A stretch of DNA of 64,000 nt from Labilibaculum sp. (GCF_963664555.1 NZ_OY761461.1:1984001-2048000); one strand, 5' to 3'. Numbered from the stretch's first letter, positions 17,855-25,550 are shown. Made by a program: numbers and translations. Notes: generated by a model from the letters alone, not told the origin.

Positions 17855-18958
17855 TTAATTCTCATTCTTACGATGCATTCTAATATATTCCTCAAAATCC
17901 GTTATTAAAACATCTTCCTTCATTAAATATGGATAAACCTTAAAAGGAGAAGTGTCAAATAAATAATTCCTATTAATTAAAAAAATATCATCAGCAATCC
18001 ACTTCACATTAGAAAATACTATTAAATCATTACTCTCAACTGGAATATCATGCAGTTTTGATTTTTTAAATTCATTAAGAAAACCATCTTTCTCATAACA
18101 CTTGAAACTATTAGGTGTTTCAAAAACAAAAACGGTTTGCCTGTATTCATCATTTATAGCAAAGGAATAAACTTGATTTAACGTGTCCAAGATTAATTCC
18201 TCCCCTTGATAACACGCTATTATTGAATAACGATTGTCTTTTGCAAAATATGAATAAGATAGTTGATTGTTTTTAAGAGAATCTCCTTTTGCATATACTT
18301 TTTGTCCTAGTATATTTTTGACATCCTTTAGTTCCAATAACTTTACTGAATCAACTTTTAATTTTGAAATTGTATTAAGTTCATAATACATATTTGGCAA
18401 ATAACTACATAAAGTATCTTTCTGAGTAGAACTAATTACTTCAATTGGATTATTCAAAGCGTAATAAAGAAGGTTCAAAGTATACTTTACGTCAAAATGA
18501 AAACCAAACTGTCGAATAACTATTTTTTGAAGAGAATCAATCGGTTCAGTGCTATATACCTCTTTTTCTATACCACAGAGGTTTAGTTCATTGATTTTAG
18601 AATGCGGAACCATTTGATAAACGTTCTCATTAATTGTACTATCATAAACTGATTTATAATAACTTACCCTACTATATTTATCTGAACCGATATTCAAAAA
18701 GCTATAATTTTCTCCCTTATAGCTATTTCCATAATCATGTATAAAATCCAGCAAAACAGGTTGCTCATATTTCATCTGCTTACAAAGCAATGACGCATAT
18801 TGCCCTATTATTCTAGAATTATTAATCTCCTCATATCTAAATCCCGTTTTAAAACGTACTGTTACATTTTCAAATTTGTATGTAAAATATCTATCCGTAT
18901 GTGCATAAGATTCTACTAAAAAAATAGTTAGGAATACTAGTACTAAAATATGTCTCAT
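17855..18958 (-). CDS. Cassette-borne secreted protein of unknown function
   Basis: A 367-residue protein with a signal peptide (MRHILVLVFLTIFLVESYAH), so probably periplasmic or surface-exposed. The remainder is mixed alpha/beta without a family I recognise; there is no lipobox and no repeated domain. The cassette ends TATCGCCAAC-type sequences at 17844-17853 and 18978-18987 are exact complements, so the gene occupies one complete cassette. AT content is higher than in the neighbouring housekeeping genes, consistent with transfer. Confidence 0.72.
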   Translation of the reverse strand: MRHILVLVFLTIFLVESYAHTDRYFTYKFENVTVRFKTGFRYEEINNSRIIGQYASLLCKQMKYEQPVLLDFIHDYGNSYKGENYSFLNIGSDKYSRVSYYKSVYDSTINENVYQMVPHSKINELNLCGIEKEVYSTEPIDSLQKIVIRQFGFHFDVKYTLNLLYYALNNPIEVISSTQKDTLCSYLPNMYYELNTISKLKVDSVKLLELKDVKNILGQKVYAKGDSLKNNQLSYSYFAKDNRYSIIACYQGEELILDTLNQVYSFAINDEYRQTVFVFETPNSFKCYEKDGFLNEFKKSKLHDIPVESNDLIVFSNVKWIADDIFLINRNYLFDTSPFKVYPYLMKEDVLITDFEEYIRMHRKNEN

Positions 18959-18977
18959 AAGTTCTTTAGCTCTTAAT

Positions 18978-19050
18978 TATCGCCAACGGATGGTCGTATG
19001 CTGCGTAGCCTGTGTTGCGCCTGCGGCAGGCTATGCAGTATACGACGTGT
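18978..19050 (-). other. attC-like site split by intron A (left part)
   Basis: TATCGCCAAC (18978-18987) followed by a strong hairpin: 20-nt arms 18993-19012 and 19027-19046 that pair at 18 of 20 positions, with a 14-base loop. The intron follows at GT|. Joined to the sequence after the intron (TGGGCTG at 21202) the minus strand reads GCCCAACACGT, a perfect RYYYAAC box. Without the intron the site is roughly 85 bp, in the normal attC size range. Confidence 0.65.
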
Positions 19051-19277
19051 GTGTGCCCTGCATGAGCATGACCACACCCACCGAAAGGTCGTTGAAAATG
19101 TTAAATATACAAATTTAGCATAAACAATGATTCTTGGAGGGTGTATTTTTTTTCCAGAGGGTGCAAGTCCCTTATGCACTGTGGTGACTCTCAGAAGCAT
19201 TAGTAAGTCGCAAGGTGGTTTACCGTGAGGTATGCACTGAAGGAAGCGAGACTACAAAATCCGGTACTGACGAACAG

Positions 19278-19327
19278 TACCGAACTTGTGAGATTGTGAA
19301 TGCCATTTAAGATAGCAGGAATGAACC
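19278..19327 (+). repeat. ~50-nt insertion 1 in intron A (domain I region)
   Basis: Fifty bases from TACCGAACTTGTGAG to GGAATGAACC replace a single G present in copy B between GACGAACAG and AACCTGATATG. It shares the TACCGA start and TGAA near the end with insertions 2 and 4. Confidence 0.8.
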
Positions 19328-19439
19328 AACCTGATATGAGGCTATAAGTTTGGATAAGGCAGCACATCATGTCGACGTCCCAGCTCTTTAAATAAAGAGA
19401 ATAAATGAAGTAGTAGATCAGGCAGGCATTGGAGGAAGG

Positions 19440-19489
19440 TACCGACCGTAGGAAGATCATGAGCACTATATTAAAATTATTACGTGAAT
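19440..19489 (+). repeat. ~50-nt insertion 2 in intron A
   Basis: Fifty bases from TACCGACCGTAGGAAGATCA to ACGTGAAT, placed without loss of any base between GGAGGAAGG and AAAATGTTCTT of copy B. It is closest to insertion 4 (shared TACCGA.CG..G..AGATCATGA and GTGAAT). Confidence 0.85.
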
Positions 19490-19543
19490 AAAATGTTCTT
19501 ACCAGGGGAGGTCTTGTCAACCACGAGTTGGTTATGGCAAGAA

Positions 19544-19594
19544 TTGGAGCGAAGCGGAAATCGCGAATTCGCATGGAATTATTTTATGAGCAAC
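19544..19594 (+). repeat. ~50-nt insertion 3 in intron A
   Basis: Fifty-one bases replace one G of copy B between GGCAAGAA and TCAGCAGAGG. It is the most diverged of the four: GCGAAGCGGAAATCGCG matches the GAACGAAGTGAGATCATG block only loosely, and it contains the palindrome GCGAATTCGC. Confidence 0.7.
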
Positions 19595-19766
19595 TCAGCA
19601 GAGGCCATAGTAGCTGTAAGACCATGAGCCACAAATAGAGATTGTGGAGGACTCACAGAGCAGTGAAGGGCTGAACGTTAAGTTGGTCCAAATGTTGCAA
19701 AGAAGCTGTTGTTAACAACTCTAGCTTTGTATTAAGCGGAACAGGGAAAAGAAAAAGTAAACTAAA

Positions 19767-21119
19767 ATGATTGAACAAATACTTACACGTAAGAATATGG
19801 TGCGGGCGATGCATCAAGTCCAGAAGAACCAAGGTTCAGCAGGAGTTGATCGTATGCCCGTGACTAAACTCTCAGATCTGATGTCAATTGATAAAGCGGA
19901 ACTGACACAGAGTGTTCGTTCGGGTAATTATTTGCCTCAAGCCATTTTAGGAGTTGTACCGAACGAAGTGAGATCATGAACACCTTTTAAAATATAGTTT
20001 GGTGAATAAATTCCAAAAGGAAACGGGAAGATGCGCTTATTGGGTATCCCGACTGTAACCGACCGTTTGCTTCAGCAAGCTGTACTTCAAATTATCACGG
20101 CAAAGTTTGAATTTGAATTTTCGGACTTTAGCTTTGGGTTCAGACCGAACCGAAGTCTGCATCAGGCAGTACTAAAAGCTCAGGGATATATCAACGATGG
20201 CTATCAGCATATTGTAGATATTGACTTGAAGACCTTCTTCGATGAAGTGGATCACTGCCATTTATTGCAACTGCTATATCGCAAGGTAAAATGCAAAGCA
20301 ACAATGCGTTTAATCCGCAAATGGCTGCGTGCCCCGATCTTAATCGAAGGCAAGTTGGTCAAACGCAGAAAAGGCGTACCGCAGGGGAGTCCATTGAGTC
20401 CGTTGCTGTCCAATATCATGTTGCATGAACTGGATCGGGAACTGGAAAAACAGGGATTGAAATTCATCCGCTATGCCGACGATTTTAGTATTTATACCAA
20501 ATCGAAAGCTACCGCCCGAAGAGTTGGGAACAAGGTTTACAAGTTTTTACGAAATAAACTCAAGTTGACAATTAATCGGGAAAAGAGTGGCATTCGGCGA
20601 CCTGTTCATTTTACCGTTTTGGGTTTTGGCTTTGTGCCTACCTACAGGAAAGGTGAGCGGGGCAAGTACCAACTGATAGTATCAGAAAAGAGTTGGAAGA
20701 AACTGAAAGAAAAGCTCAAACTAATCACTCGAAAAACGACACCGATGAGCTTTGAGGAACGCATCCAAAAACTGAATGAGGTTCAGCGGGGTTGGGTAAA
20801 TAACTTCCGTATGGCAAGTATTTTAGTCAAACTTCAAGATCTCGACGGTTGGCTGCGCAACAGGCTCAGATATTGCATTTGGCACCATTGGAAAAAACTT
20901 GAACGAAAACGGAAAAACCTGATTCGTTTAGGAGTTGAACAAGGACAAGCCTATGCATGGTCTCGTTCACGTATGGGTGGTTGGGCGATTGCTCAGAGTC
21001 CTATTTTGGTAACTACTATTACTCTTGAAAGATTGCGGAAACGCGGTTATGAATCTATGCTCGACATTTACAAACAAATCACGCCTGTTCGACGTGATTC
21101 CTTATTCCCCTTAACTTAA
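19767..21119 (+). pseudogene. ltrA: Group II intron reverse transcriptase/maturase of copy A, interrupted
   Basis: Same protein as in copy B, but split by insertion 4. The first 65 residues or so are normal and end in VVPNEVRS-stop at 19979; the rest (KMRLLGIPTVTDR onward) is open from about 20013 to 21119 with PQGSPLSP and YADD intact. One further residue difference is visible (SEKSW for SEESW). Unless the 51-base net insertion is removed from the RNA or bypassed by the ribosome, no full-length maturase is made. Copy B could act in trans. Confidence 0.85.
19955..20009 (+). repeat. ~50-nt insertion 4 in intron A, inside the maturase gene
   Basis: Fifty-five bases (TACCGAACGAAGTGAGATCA ... 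GGTGAATAA) replace CGAG of copy B within the codons for GVEIPKG. The net gain is 51 bases, a multiple of three. In the maturase frame it contains TGA, TAG and TAA, so it blocks ordinary translation. CACC and GGTG can pair around an A/T-rich loop. Confidence 0.85.
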
Positions 21120-21201
21120 CGAACCGCCGTATACGAGACCCGTACGTACGGTGGTGTGAGAGGTGCATCCCGACTATTTTAGTCGGGACCATCTACTCAA
21201 T

Positions 21202-21214
21202 TGGGCTGTCGTAC
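21202..21214 (-). other. attC-like site split by intron A (right part)
   Basis: TGGGCTGTCGTAC follows the intron. With the GT that precedes the intron it gives GTTGGGCTG, the complement of the cassette end at 22055-22063 (CAGCCCAAC on plus). It therefore is the R'' end of the cassette holding 21215-22000. Confidence 0.6.
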
Positions 21215-21502
21215 TTATTTCTTGGTCTCTTTCCATGATTTAATCGCTTTTGAAACTAAAGTTTTATAGTGTCTAGATTCATCTCTCTCCTTATATTTTG
21301 TCAATGCGTAATAAGAAAAATCCGTGGCTAATTCATTTAAATATGAATGTCCTCTTTCAAGGTATGATTTCTCCTCTTTACCGTTAAGGTTTATTAAGAT
21401 GCTAAATCCAAAAGCGGAATGATTACAATTTACATCAATAAATCTTTTATCATCATGCTCTAGTAAATACCACATTCTATCTTCAAAATCAATAACTTTC
21501 AT
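21215..21502 (-). CDS. Cassette-borne small protein of unknown function
   Basis: A 95-residue protein, family not recognised. It has a mostly beta-like N-terminal half (MKVIDFEDRMWYLLEHDDKR) and a Lys-rich C-terminus. No signal peptide or membrane segment. It is the downstream gene of a two-gene cassette: the gap to 21536 is 33 bp and shows no recombination-site palindrome. Its stop lies directly next to the cassette end at 21202. Co-transcription with 21536-22000 is likely. The pair could be a toxin-antitoxin or effector-immunity pair, but nothing in the sequence shows that. Confidence 0.6.
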   Translation of the reverse strand: MKVIDFEDRMWYLLEHDDKRFIDVNCNHSAFGFSILINLNGKEEKSYLERGHSYLNELATDFSYYALTKYKERDESRHYKTLVSKAIKSWKETKK

Positions 21503-21535
21503 TAACTAGTTCGCATTTACATTTATGTATTCTAT

Positions 21536-22000
21536 TTAGCTCAAATCATAAGCTAATAATCCGCCATTGCCTTGAATTAGATTTATTGAGCTTTTAATCT
21601 GCGCTAAGGTATCAAGCTTATTATATTTCACACAAAAAATCTTTGCTTCATCTAATGTATGAGAAATATCTGAGACCAATATATCAAGGAAATCAACTCC
21701 CTGTATTCGATTCTCTTTCCGCAAGTAATAATAAATATGCAGGTGATACAATAATATCTCACTCTTTTCAATCAACTCAATTTCTGGATAAATCATTAAC
21801 TCCTTAAACATTGACTTTAAGTGTTCCTTAGTCTCTATACTTCTTGTCTCCAATAAAGGCAATATAAAATTCAACCAAGAGCCCAAAATCCAATGACCAC
21901 CAAACTCCCTATCAGATATAAAATATTTTCCTTTCCCAGTTGAAAAGTCAACTAATTCCTTTTCATCTACTGCCTCAATAAAGTAATTATGTCCTTCCAT
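21536..22000 (-). CDS. Cassette-borne protein of unknown function
   Basis: A 154-residue, mostly helical acidic protein (MEGHNYFIEAVDEKELVDFS start), resembling immunity-type proteins of Bacteroidota in composition only. No transmembrane segment. It is the first gene of the two-gene cassette bounded by 21202 and 22063. About 60 bp separate its ATG from the cassette end CAGCCCAAC. Function cannot be assigned. Confidence 0.65.
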   Translation of the reverse strand: MEGHNYFIEAVDEKELVDFSTGKGKYFISDREFGGHWILGSWLNFILPLLETRSIETKEHLKSMFKELMIYPEIELIEKSEILLYHLHIYYYLRKENRIQGVDFLDILVSDISHTLDEAKIFCVKYNKLDTLAQIKSSINLIQGNGGLLAYDLS

Positions 22001-22054
22001 TTAATCTTAAATTCATATTGACAAGGATTATTGTTTGTTATCTTCGTCCGTATG

Positions 22055-22181
22055 CAGCCCAACGGTTGGTGTATGAAGCGTTGGGCATTTCGAAGCACTT
22101 TACTGTCAAACCGCTACAAAGTTTATTAAATGTAACGCCCTTGAAATTAGCACTATCCGCCCAATGATTTATACACTTTGT
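22055..22181 (-). other. attC-like site interrupted by intron B
   Basis: CAGCCCAAC (22055-22063) is the start-side end of the two-gene cassette. GTGTATGAAGCGTTGGGC (to 22086) pairs with GCCCAATGATTTATACAC (22159-22176) at 14 of 18 positions. The intron enters after TTTGT; its 3' flank TAGCAACTGG restores GTTAGCAACTGG, which would be the R'' end of a further cassette. On the minus strand the L'/R' junction reads AACCGTTGGGC, fitting the AAC...GTTRRRY rule. Confidence 0.65.
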
Positions 22182-24132
22182 GTGTGCCCTGCATGAGCAT
22201 GACCACACCCACCGAAAGGTCGTTGAAAATGTTAAATATACAAATTTAGCATAAACAATGATTCTTGGAGGGTGTATTTTTTTTCCAGAGGGTGCAAGTC
22301 CCTTATGCACTGTGGTGACTCTCAGAAGCATTAGTAAGTCGCAAGGTGGTTTACCGTGAGGTATGCACTGAAGGAAGCGAGACTACAAAATCCGGTACTG
22401 ACGAACAGGAACCTGATATGAGGCTATAAGTTTGGATAAGGCAGCACATCATGTCGACGTCCCAGCTCTTTAAATAAAGAGAATAAATGAAGTAGTAGAT
22501 CAGGCAGGCATTGGAGGAAGGAAAATGTTCTTACCAGGGGAGGTCTTGTCAACCACGAGTTGGTTATGGCAAGAAGTCAGCAGAGGCCATAGTAGCTGTA
22601 AGACCATGAGCCACAAATAGAGATTGTGGAGGACTCACAGAGCAGTGAAGGGCTGAACGTTAAGTTGGTCCAAATGTTGCAAAGAAGCTGTTGTTAACAA
22701 CTCTAGCTTTGTATTAAGCGGAACAGGGAAAAGAAAAAGTAAACTAAAATGATTGAACAAATACTTACACGTAAGAATATGGTGCGGGCGATGCATCAAG
22801 TCCAGAAGAACCAAGGTTCAGCAGGAGTTGATCGTATGCCCGTGACTAAACTCTCAGATCTGATGTCAATTGATAAAGCGGAACTGACACAGAGTGTTCG
22901 TTCGGGTAATTATTTGCCTCAAGCCATTTTAGGAGTCGAGATTCCAAAAGGAAACGGGAAGATGCGCTTATTGGGTATCCCGACTGTAACCGACCGTTTG
23001 CTTCAGCAAGCTGTACTTCAAATTATCACGGCAAAGTTTGAATTTGAATTTTCGGACTTTAGCTTTGGGTTCAGACCGAACCGAAGTCTGCATCAGGCAG
23101 TACTAAAAGCTCAGGGATATATCAACGATGGCTATCAGCATATTGTAGATATTGACTTGAAGACCTTCTTCGATGAAGTGGATCACTGCCATTTATTGCA
23201 ACTGCTATATCGCAAGGTAAAATGCAAAGCAACAATGCGTTTAATCCGCAAATGGCTGCGTGCCCCGATCTTAATCGAAGGCAAGTTGGTCAAACGCAGA
23301 AAAGGCGTACCGCAGGGGAGTCCATTGAGTCCGTTGCTGTCCAATATCATGTTGCATGAACTGGATCGGGAACTGGAAAAACAGGGATTGAAATTCATCC
23401 GCTATGCCGACGATTTTAGTATTTATACCAAATCGAAAGCTACCGCCCGAAGAGTTGGGAACAAGGTTTACAAGTTTTTACGAAATAAACTCAAGTTGAC
23501 AATTAATCGGGAAAAGAGTGGCATTCGGCGACCTGTTCATTTTACCGTTTTGGGTTTTGGCTTTGTGCCTACCTACAGGAAAGGTGAGCGGGGCAAGTAC
23601 CAACTGATAGTATCAGAAGAGAGTTGGAAGAAACTGAAAGAAAAGCTCAAACTAATCACTCGAAAAACGACACCGATGAGCTTTGAGGAACGCATCCAAA
23701 AACTGAATGAGGTTCAGCGGGGTTGGGTAAATAACTTCCGTATGGCAAGTATTTTAGTCAAACTTCAAGATCTCGACGGTTGGTTGCGCAACAGGCTCAG
23801 ATATTGCATTTGGCACCATTGGAAAAAACTTGAACGAAAACGGAAAAACCTGATTCGTTTAGGAGTTGAACAAGGACAAGCCTATGCATGGTCTCGTTCA
23901 CGTATGGGTGGTTGGGCGATTGCTCAGAGTCCTATTTTGGTAACTACTATTACTCTTGAAAGATTGCGGAAACGCGGTTATGAATCTATGCTCGACATTT
24001 ACAAACAAATCACGCCTGTTCGACGTGATTCCTTATTCCCCTTAACTTAACGAACCGCCGTATACGAGACCCGTACGTACGGTGGTGTGAGAGGTGCATC
24101 CCGACTATTTTAGTCGGGACCATCTACTCAAT
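22182..24132 (+). mobile_element. Group IIC intron copy B, apparently intact
   Basis: 1951 nt from GTGTGCCC to CTACTCAAT. The ribozyme 5' half includes blocks resembling known class C introns (for example TTCTTACC.GGGGAGGTCT and AGAAGTCAGCAGA). Domains V and VI are identical to copy A. The intact 433-residue maturase lies in domain IV. It is inserted at GT|T of an attC-like site on the strand opposite to the cassette genes, as described for IIC-attC introns. Substitutions against copy A are very few, so the copies separated recently. Confidence 0.92.
22749..24050 (+). CDS. ltrA: Group II intron reverse transcriptase/maturase (LtrA-like, no endonuclease domain)
   Basis: A 433-residue intron-encoded protein. 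The RT palm has DIDLKTFFD near 134, PQGSPLSPLLSN near 188 and catalytic YADD at 219-222. The thumb/maturase domain (group II intron maturase-specific) lies near 290-370 with RGWVNNFRMA. The C-terminus ends in a short basic region, and no HNH endonuclease is present, as is normal for class C, which uses single-stranded or hairpin DNA such as terminators and attC. It supports splicing and retrohoming of its own RNA and may serve copy A in trans. It has the same start context as copy A (GTAAACTAAAATG). Confidence 0.95.
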   Translation: MIEQILTRKNMVRAMHQVQKNQGSAGVDRMPVTKLSDLMSIDKAELTQSVRSGNYLPQAILGVEIPKGNGKMRLLGIPTVTDRLLQQAVLQIITAKFEFEFSDFSFGFRPNRSLHQAVLKAQGYINDGYQHIVDIDLKTFFDEVDHCHLLQLLYRKVKCKATMRLIRKWLRAPILIEGKLVKRRKGVPQGSPLSPLLSNIMLHELDRELEKQGLKFIRYADDFSIYTKSKATARRVGNKVYKFLRNKLKLTINREKSGIRRPVHFTVLGFGFVPTYRKGERGKYQLIVSEESWKKLKEKLKLITRKTTPMSFEERIQKLNEVQRGWVNNFRMASILVKLQDLDGWLRNRLRYCIWHHWKKLERKRKNLIRLGVEQGQAYAWSRSRMGGWAIAQSPILVTTITLERLRKRGYESMLDIYKQITPVRRDSLFPLT

Positions 24133-24170
24133 TAGCAACTGGGCGTTGATTCTTCCAGTCTGTTTTTCAG

Positions 24171-24260
24171 TCATTTAAGGTTTCTTTAATTGTCTTTTCA
24201 ATCTGCACAAAACTGTCAACGGAGCGCAAATTTATTTTGTTTTTTTGTGGGAGGGCAACC
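24171..24260 (-). pseudogene. Possible 3' remnant of a lost cassette gene
   Basis: On the minus strand a frame ends with VQIEKTIKETLND-stop at 24171 and stays open only to about 24265. It sits where the gene of the next cassette would end (R''-like GTTAGCAACTGG at 24133). No start or complementary second end was found to its right. It may equally be chance coding-like sequence next to a repeat. Confidence 0.2.
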
Positions 24261-24362
24261 TTAAAACCGCCCTTAAAGGCGGTTACTTGGGCTGGCTTTG
24301 TAAGCTCTTTGGCAAGCTTTGGTCGTGCGGCGGCTCGCGGGGCTTGCCAATGTGCTTACAAA
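24224..24362. repeat. Left island boundary: A/T motif plus 66-bp hairpin element
   Basis: GCGCAAATTTATTTTG... contains AATTTATTTTGTTTTTT (24229-24245), found again inverted at 34990-35006. It is followed by a small AACCGCC/GGCGGTT hairpin (24265-24284) and a large hairpin 24297-24362, whose 21-nt arms (TTTGTAAGCTCTTTGGCAAGC and its near complement) match at 18 positions. The large hairpin also resembles 34886-34950. Together they bracket the metal-efflux block. Confidence 0.6.
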
Positions 24363-24379
24363 TAGGGTGGGCTTTTCCA

Positions 24380-25039
24380 TCAGCTTCTCACTGTTTTACC
24401 CAATGCTTCTAATAACTGCGGATTATCCTCTAAACCAATCTTTGCTACTGCATAGAATTCACTCATCCAATCATCTATCTTTGCAAATGCAGCATCTTTT
24501 ATTTTTGTTGCGTCTTGCGATTCCCCTTTTTCTTTAAGATAAATTGCTCTTGCCACTTCTAATTCAGATATTATGGTGTTTGCTGCTGTCAAGTCGTCAA
24601 CTGATATTTTTAAACGAGCTAATTTACCTTGAATAGCAGAATCGGCAGATGCAACACTATAAAATTTCTTTGCAGCTTCTAACCATTTGATATAAGTCCG
24701 TGGCATTACGCCTGAAATGGCTAATTTGTCTGCGGTTAACGAATCGTTACGGAATACAACTTTTGCTTTCTTTCGGTGGGTGTTGAATGTGTCTTCTAAT
24801 TGCTCCTTTTTACTTGAAAAATCCGCGTAAGCGGCAGATGTTTCATCGTCTTCGGTTTTGTTTGCATCGTATGCAGTCCTGGTTTTTGTAAGCAATGCTT
24901 TACCTTCTGCGATAACTGCCGAATCGTAGCCTAAATCTGCCATAATTGCAGAAATTTCAGGTTGGGTTTCCGCATTTTCCAAAGCTACCCGGTACAATTC
25001 CAATGTTGCTGTGTCTGTAAGTTTTGTTCGTGATGCCAT
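24380..25039 (-). CDS. Helical protein of unknown function (paralogue-like to 36687-37436)
   Basis: A 219-residue, almost entirely alpha-helical cytosolic-looking protein with no signal peptide. The architecture resembles the protein at 36687-37436: an N-terminal segment with LL.K..LS-type turns, a central Lys/Arg-rich helix with F.NDSL, and a C-terminal segment rich in DxAxxKIDDWMSEFYAVAK-like helices. Sequence identity is low, so homology is inferred. I know no function for this type. The 5' side is a 21-bp periodic A/T-rich array (25064-25275). It lies inside the left boundary repeat of the island but is probably not part of the metal operon. Confidence 0.65.
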   Translation of the reverse strand: MASRTKLTDTATLELYRVALENAETQPEISAIMADLGYDSAVIAEGKALLTKTRTAYDANKTEDDETSAAYADFSSKKEQLEDTFNTHRKKAKVVFRNDSLTADKLAISGVMPRTYIKWLEAAKKFYSVASADSAIQGKLARLKISVDDLTAANTIISELEVARAIYLKEKGESQDATKIKDAAFAKIDDWMSEFYAVAKIGLEDNPQLLEALGKTVRS

Positions 25040-25063
25040 AATTTAATTTTTAAAGGTTTATAA

Positions 25064-25275
25064 TTAATTACATTTGGTTTTTTCGCTTTTACAATTTTGT
25101 TTTTCAGTATTACAATTGTGTTTTCCCCACTCACATTTTATCTTTTCGGATTTGGAATTAAATTTTTCGAACGTACCGCAATATTTTGCATTCTTAACAG
25201 TCTATTTTTCCTCACAACAGTTATATTTTCCAAACTTACATCTGCTATTTTTCAACTTGCTACTGTATTTGTAAA
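25064..25275. repeat. Degenerate 21-bp tandem repeat with phased T-tracts
   Basis: About ten units, each ending in TTTTTC-like tracts whose C falls near 25084, 25105, 25125, 25147, 25168, 25189, 25210, 25230, 25253 and 25271, a spacing of about 21 bp. Phasing at two helical turns predicts curved DNA upstream of the 24380-25039 gene. Read on the minus strand the units give heptads such as EKQNCKS and EKTKCN with an internal stop, so a decayed coding repeat is an alternative. No gene is supported in 25040-25343. Confidence 0.55.
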
Positions 25276-25343
25276 ACTAAATGTTAAATATAACGAAAAT
25301 ACTTTTTGTCAGAACCCCGTTGTACGTCCATTTTATTAAAAAA

Positions 25344-25550
25344 TCAGCAACAACTTTCATTCTTTTGTATCGAAGGGCATTTCACCGAACCATAAGAACA
25401 ATAAATGCAACAATCACCCTGCTTTGGTTTTAAAACTGTATGGCAATTTTCACATTCATAGAAAAACTGACAAGAATCTTCAGGCATGGTTTCTTCAATT
25501 TGATGTCCGCATTTAGGACAAGTAATTGTAGATTTTAATTCTACTTTCAT
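25344..25550 (-). CDS. GDCCxxC-motif small zinc-ribbon-like protein
   Basis: A 68-residue protein with a CxxC pair near residue 11 (TCPKCGHQIEE), a second pair YECENCHTVL near 33, then GDCCIYCSYG near 45 and a C-terminal CC. It matches the family annotated as GDCCVxC domain-containing (seleno)protein, frequent beside metal or mercury resistance genes. Here the motif uses Cys codons only. Likely a cytosolic metal-binding or redox protein; the reaction is unknown. It is the last gene of the metal operon, two bases after the CDF-like gene, so translational coupling is likely. Confidence 0.75.
   Translation of the reverse strand: MKVELKSTITCPKCGHQIEETMPEDSCQFFYECENCHTVLKPKQGDCCIYCSYGSVKCPSIQKNESCC

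Larger units (their letters stand above)
19051..21201 (+). mobile_element. Group IIC intron copy A, carrying four extra ~50-nt insertions
   Basis: The 5' end is GTGTGCCCTGCATGAGCATG and the 3' end CTACTCAAT. The 5' boundary fits the class C consensus (the Oceanobacillus-type intron also starts GUGUGCCC). Domain V is at 21123-21155 (nine-bp stem ACCGCCGTA / TACGGTGGT), and domain VI at about 21168-21188 precedes the 3' end. It is inserted in an attC-like site at GT|T, the insertion point known for IIC-attC introns. Length is 2151 nt, exactly 200 nt more than copy B. The excess is fully accounted for by four insertions at 19278, 19440, 19544 and 19955. Three fall in the 5' ribozyme part and one in the maturase gene, so this copy may be inactive unless they are removed. 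Confidence 0.9.

Noticed and set aside
18973..19200. Minus-strand 75-codon frame, and the similar one at 22038-22331
   Set aside because: Both read through attC-like sequence and the intron 5' end; the shared part is only intron sequence.
19200..19574. Minus-strand open frame across the 5' part of intron A
   Set aside because: It lies antisense in the ribozyme region, is disrupted in copy B where the insertions are absent, and has no protein-like pattern.
25074..25339. Plus-strand hydrophobic frames of 66 and 80 codons
   Set aside because: They come from the T-rich 21-bp repeat; Phe/Leu-rich low-complexity translation is expected from T-tracts.
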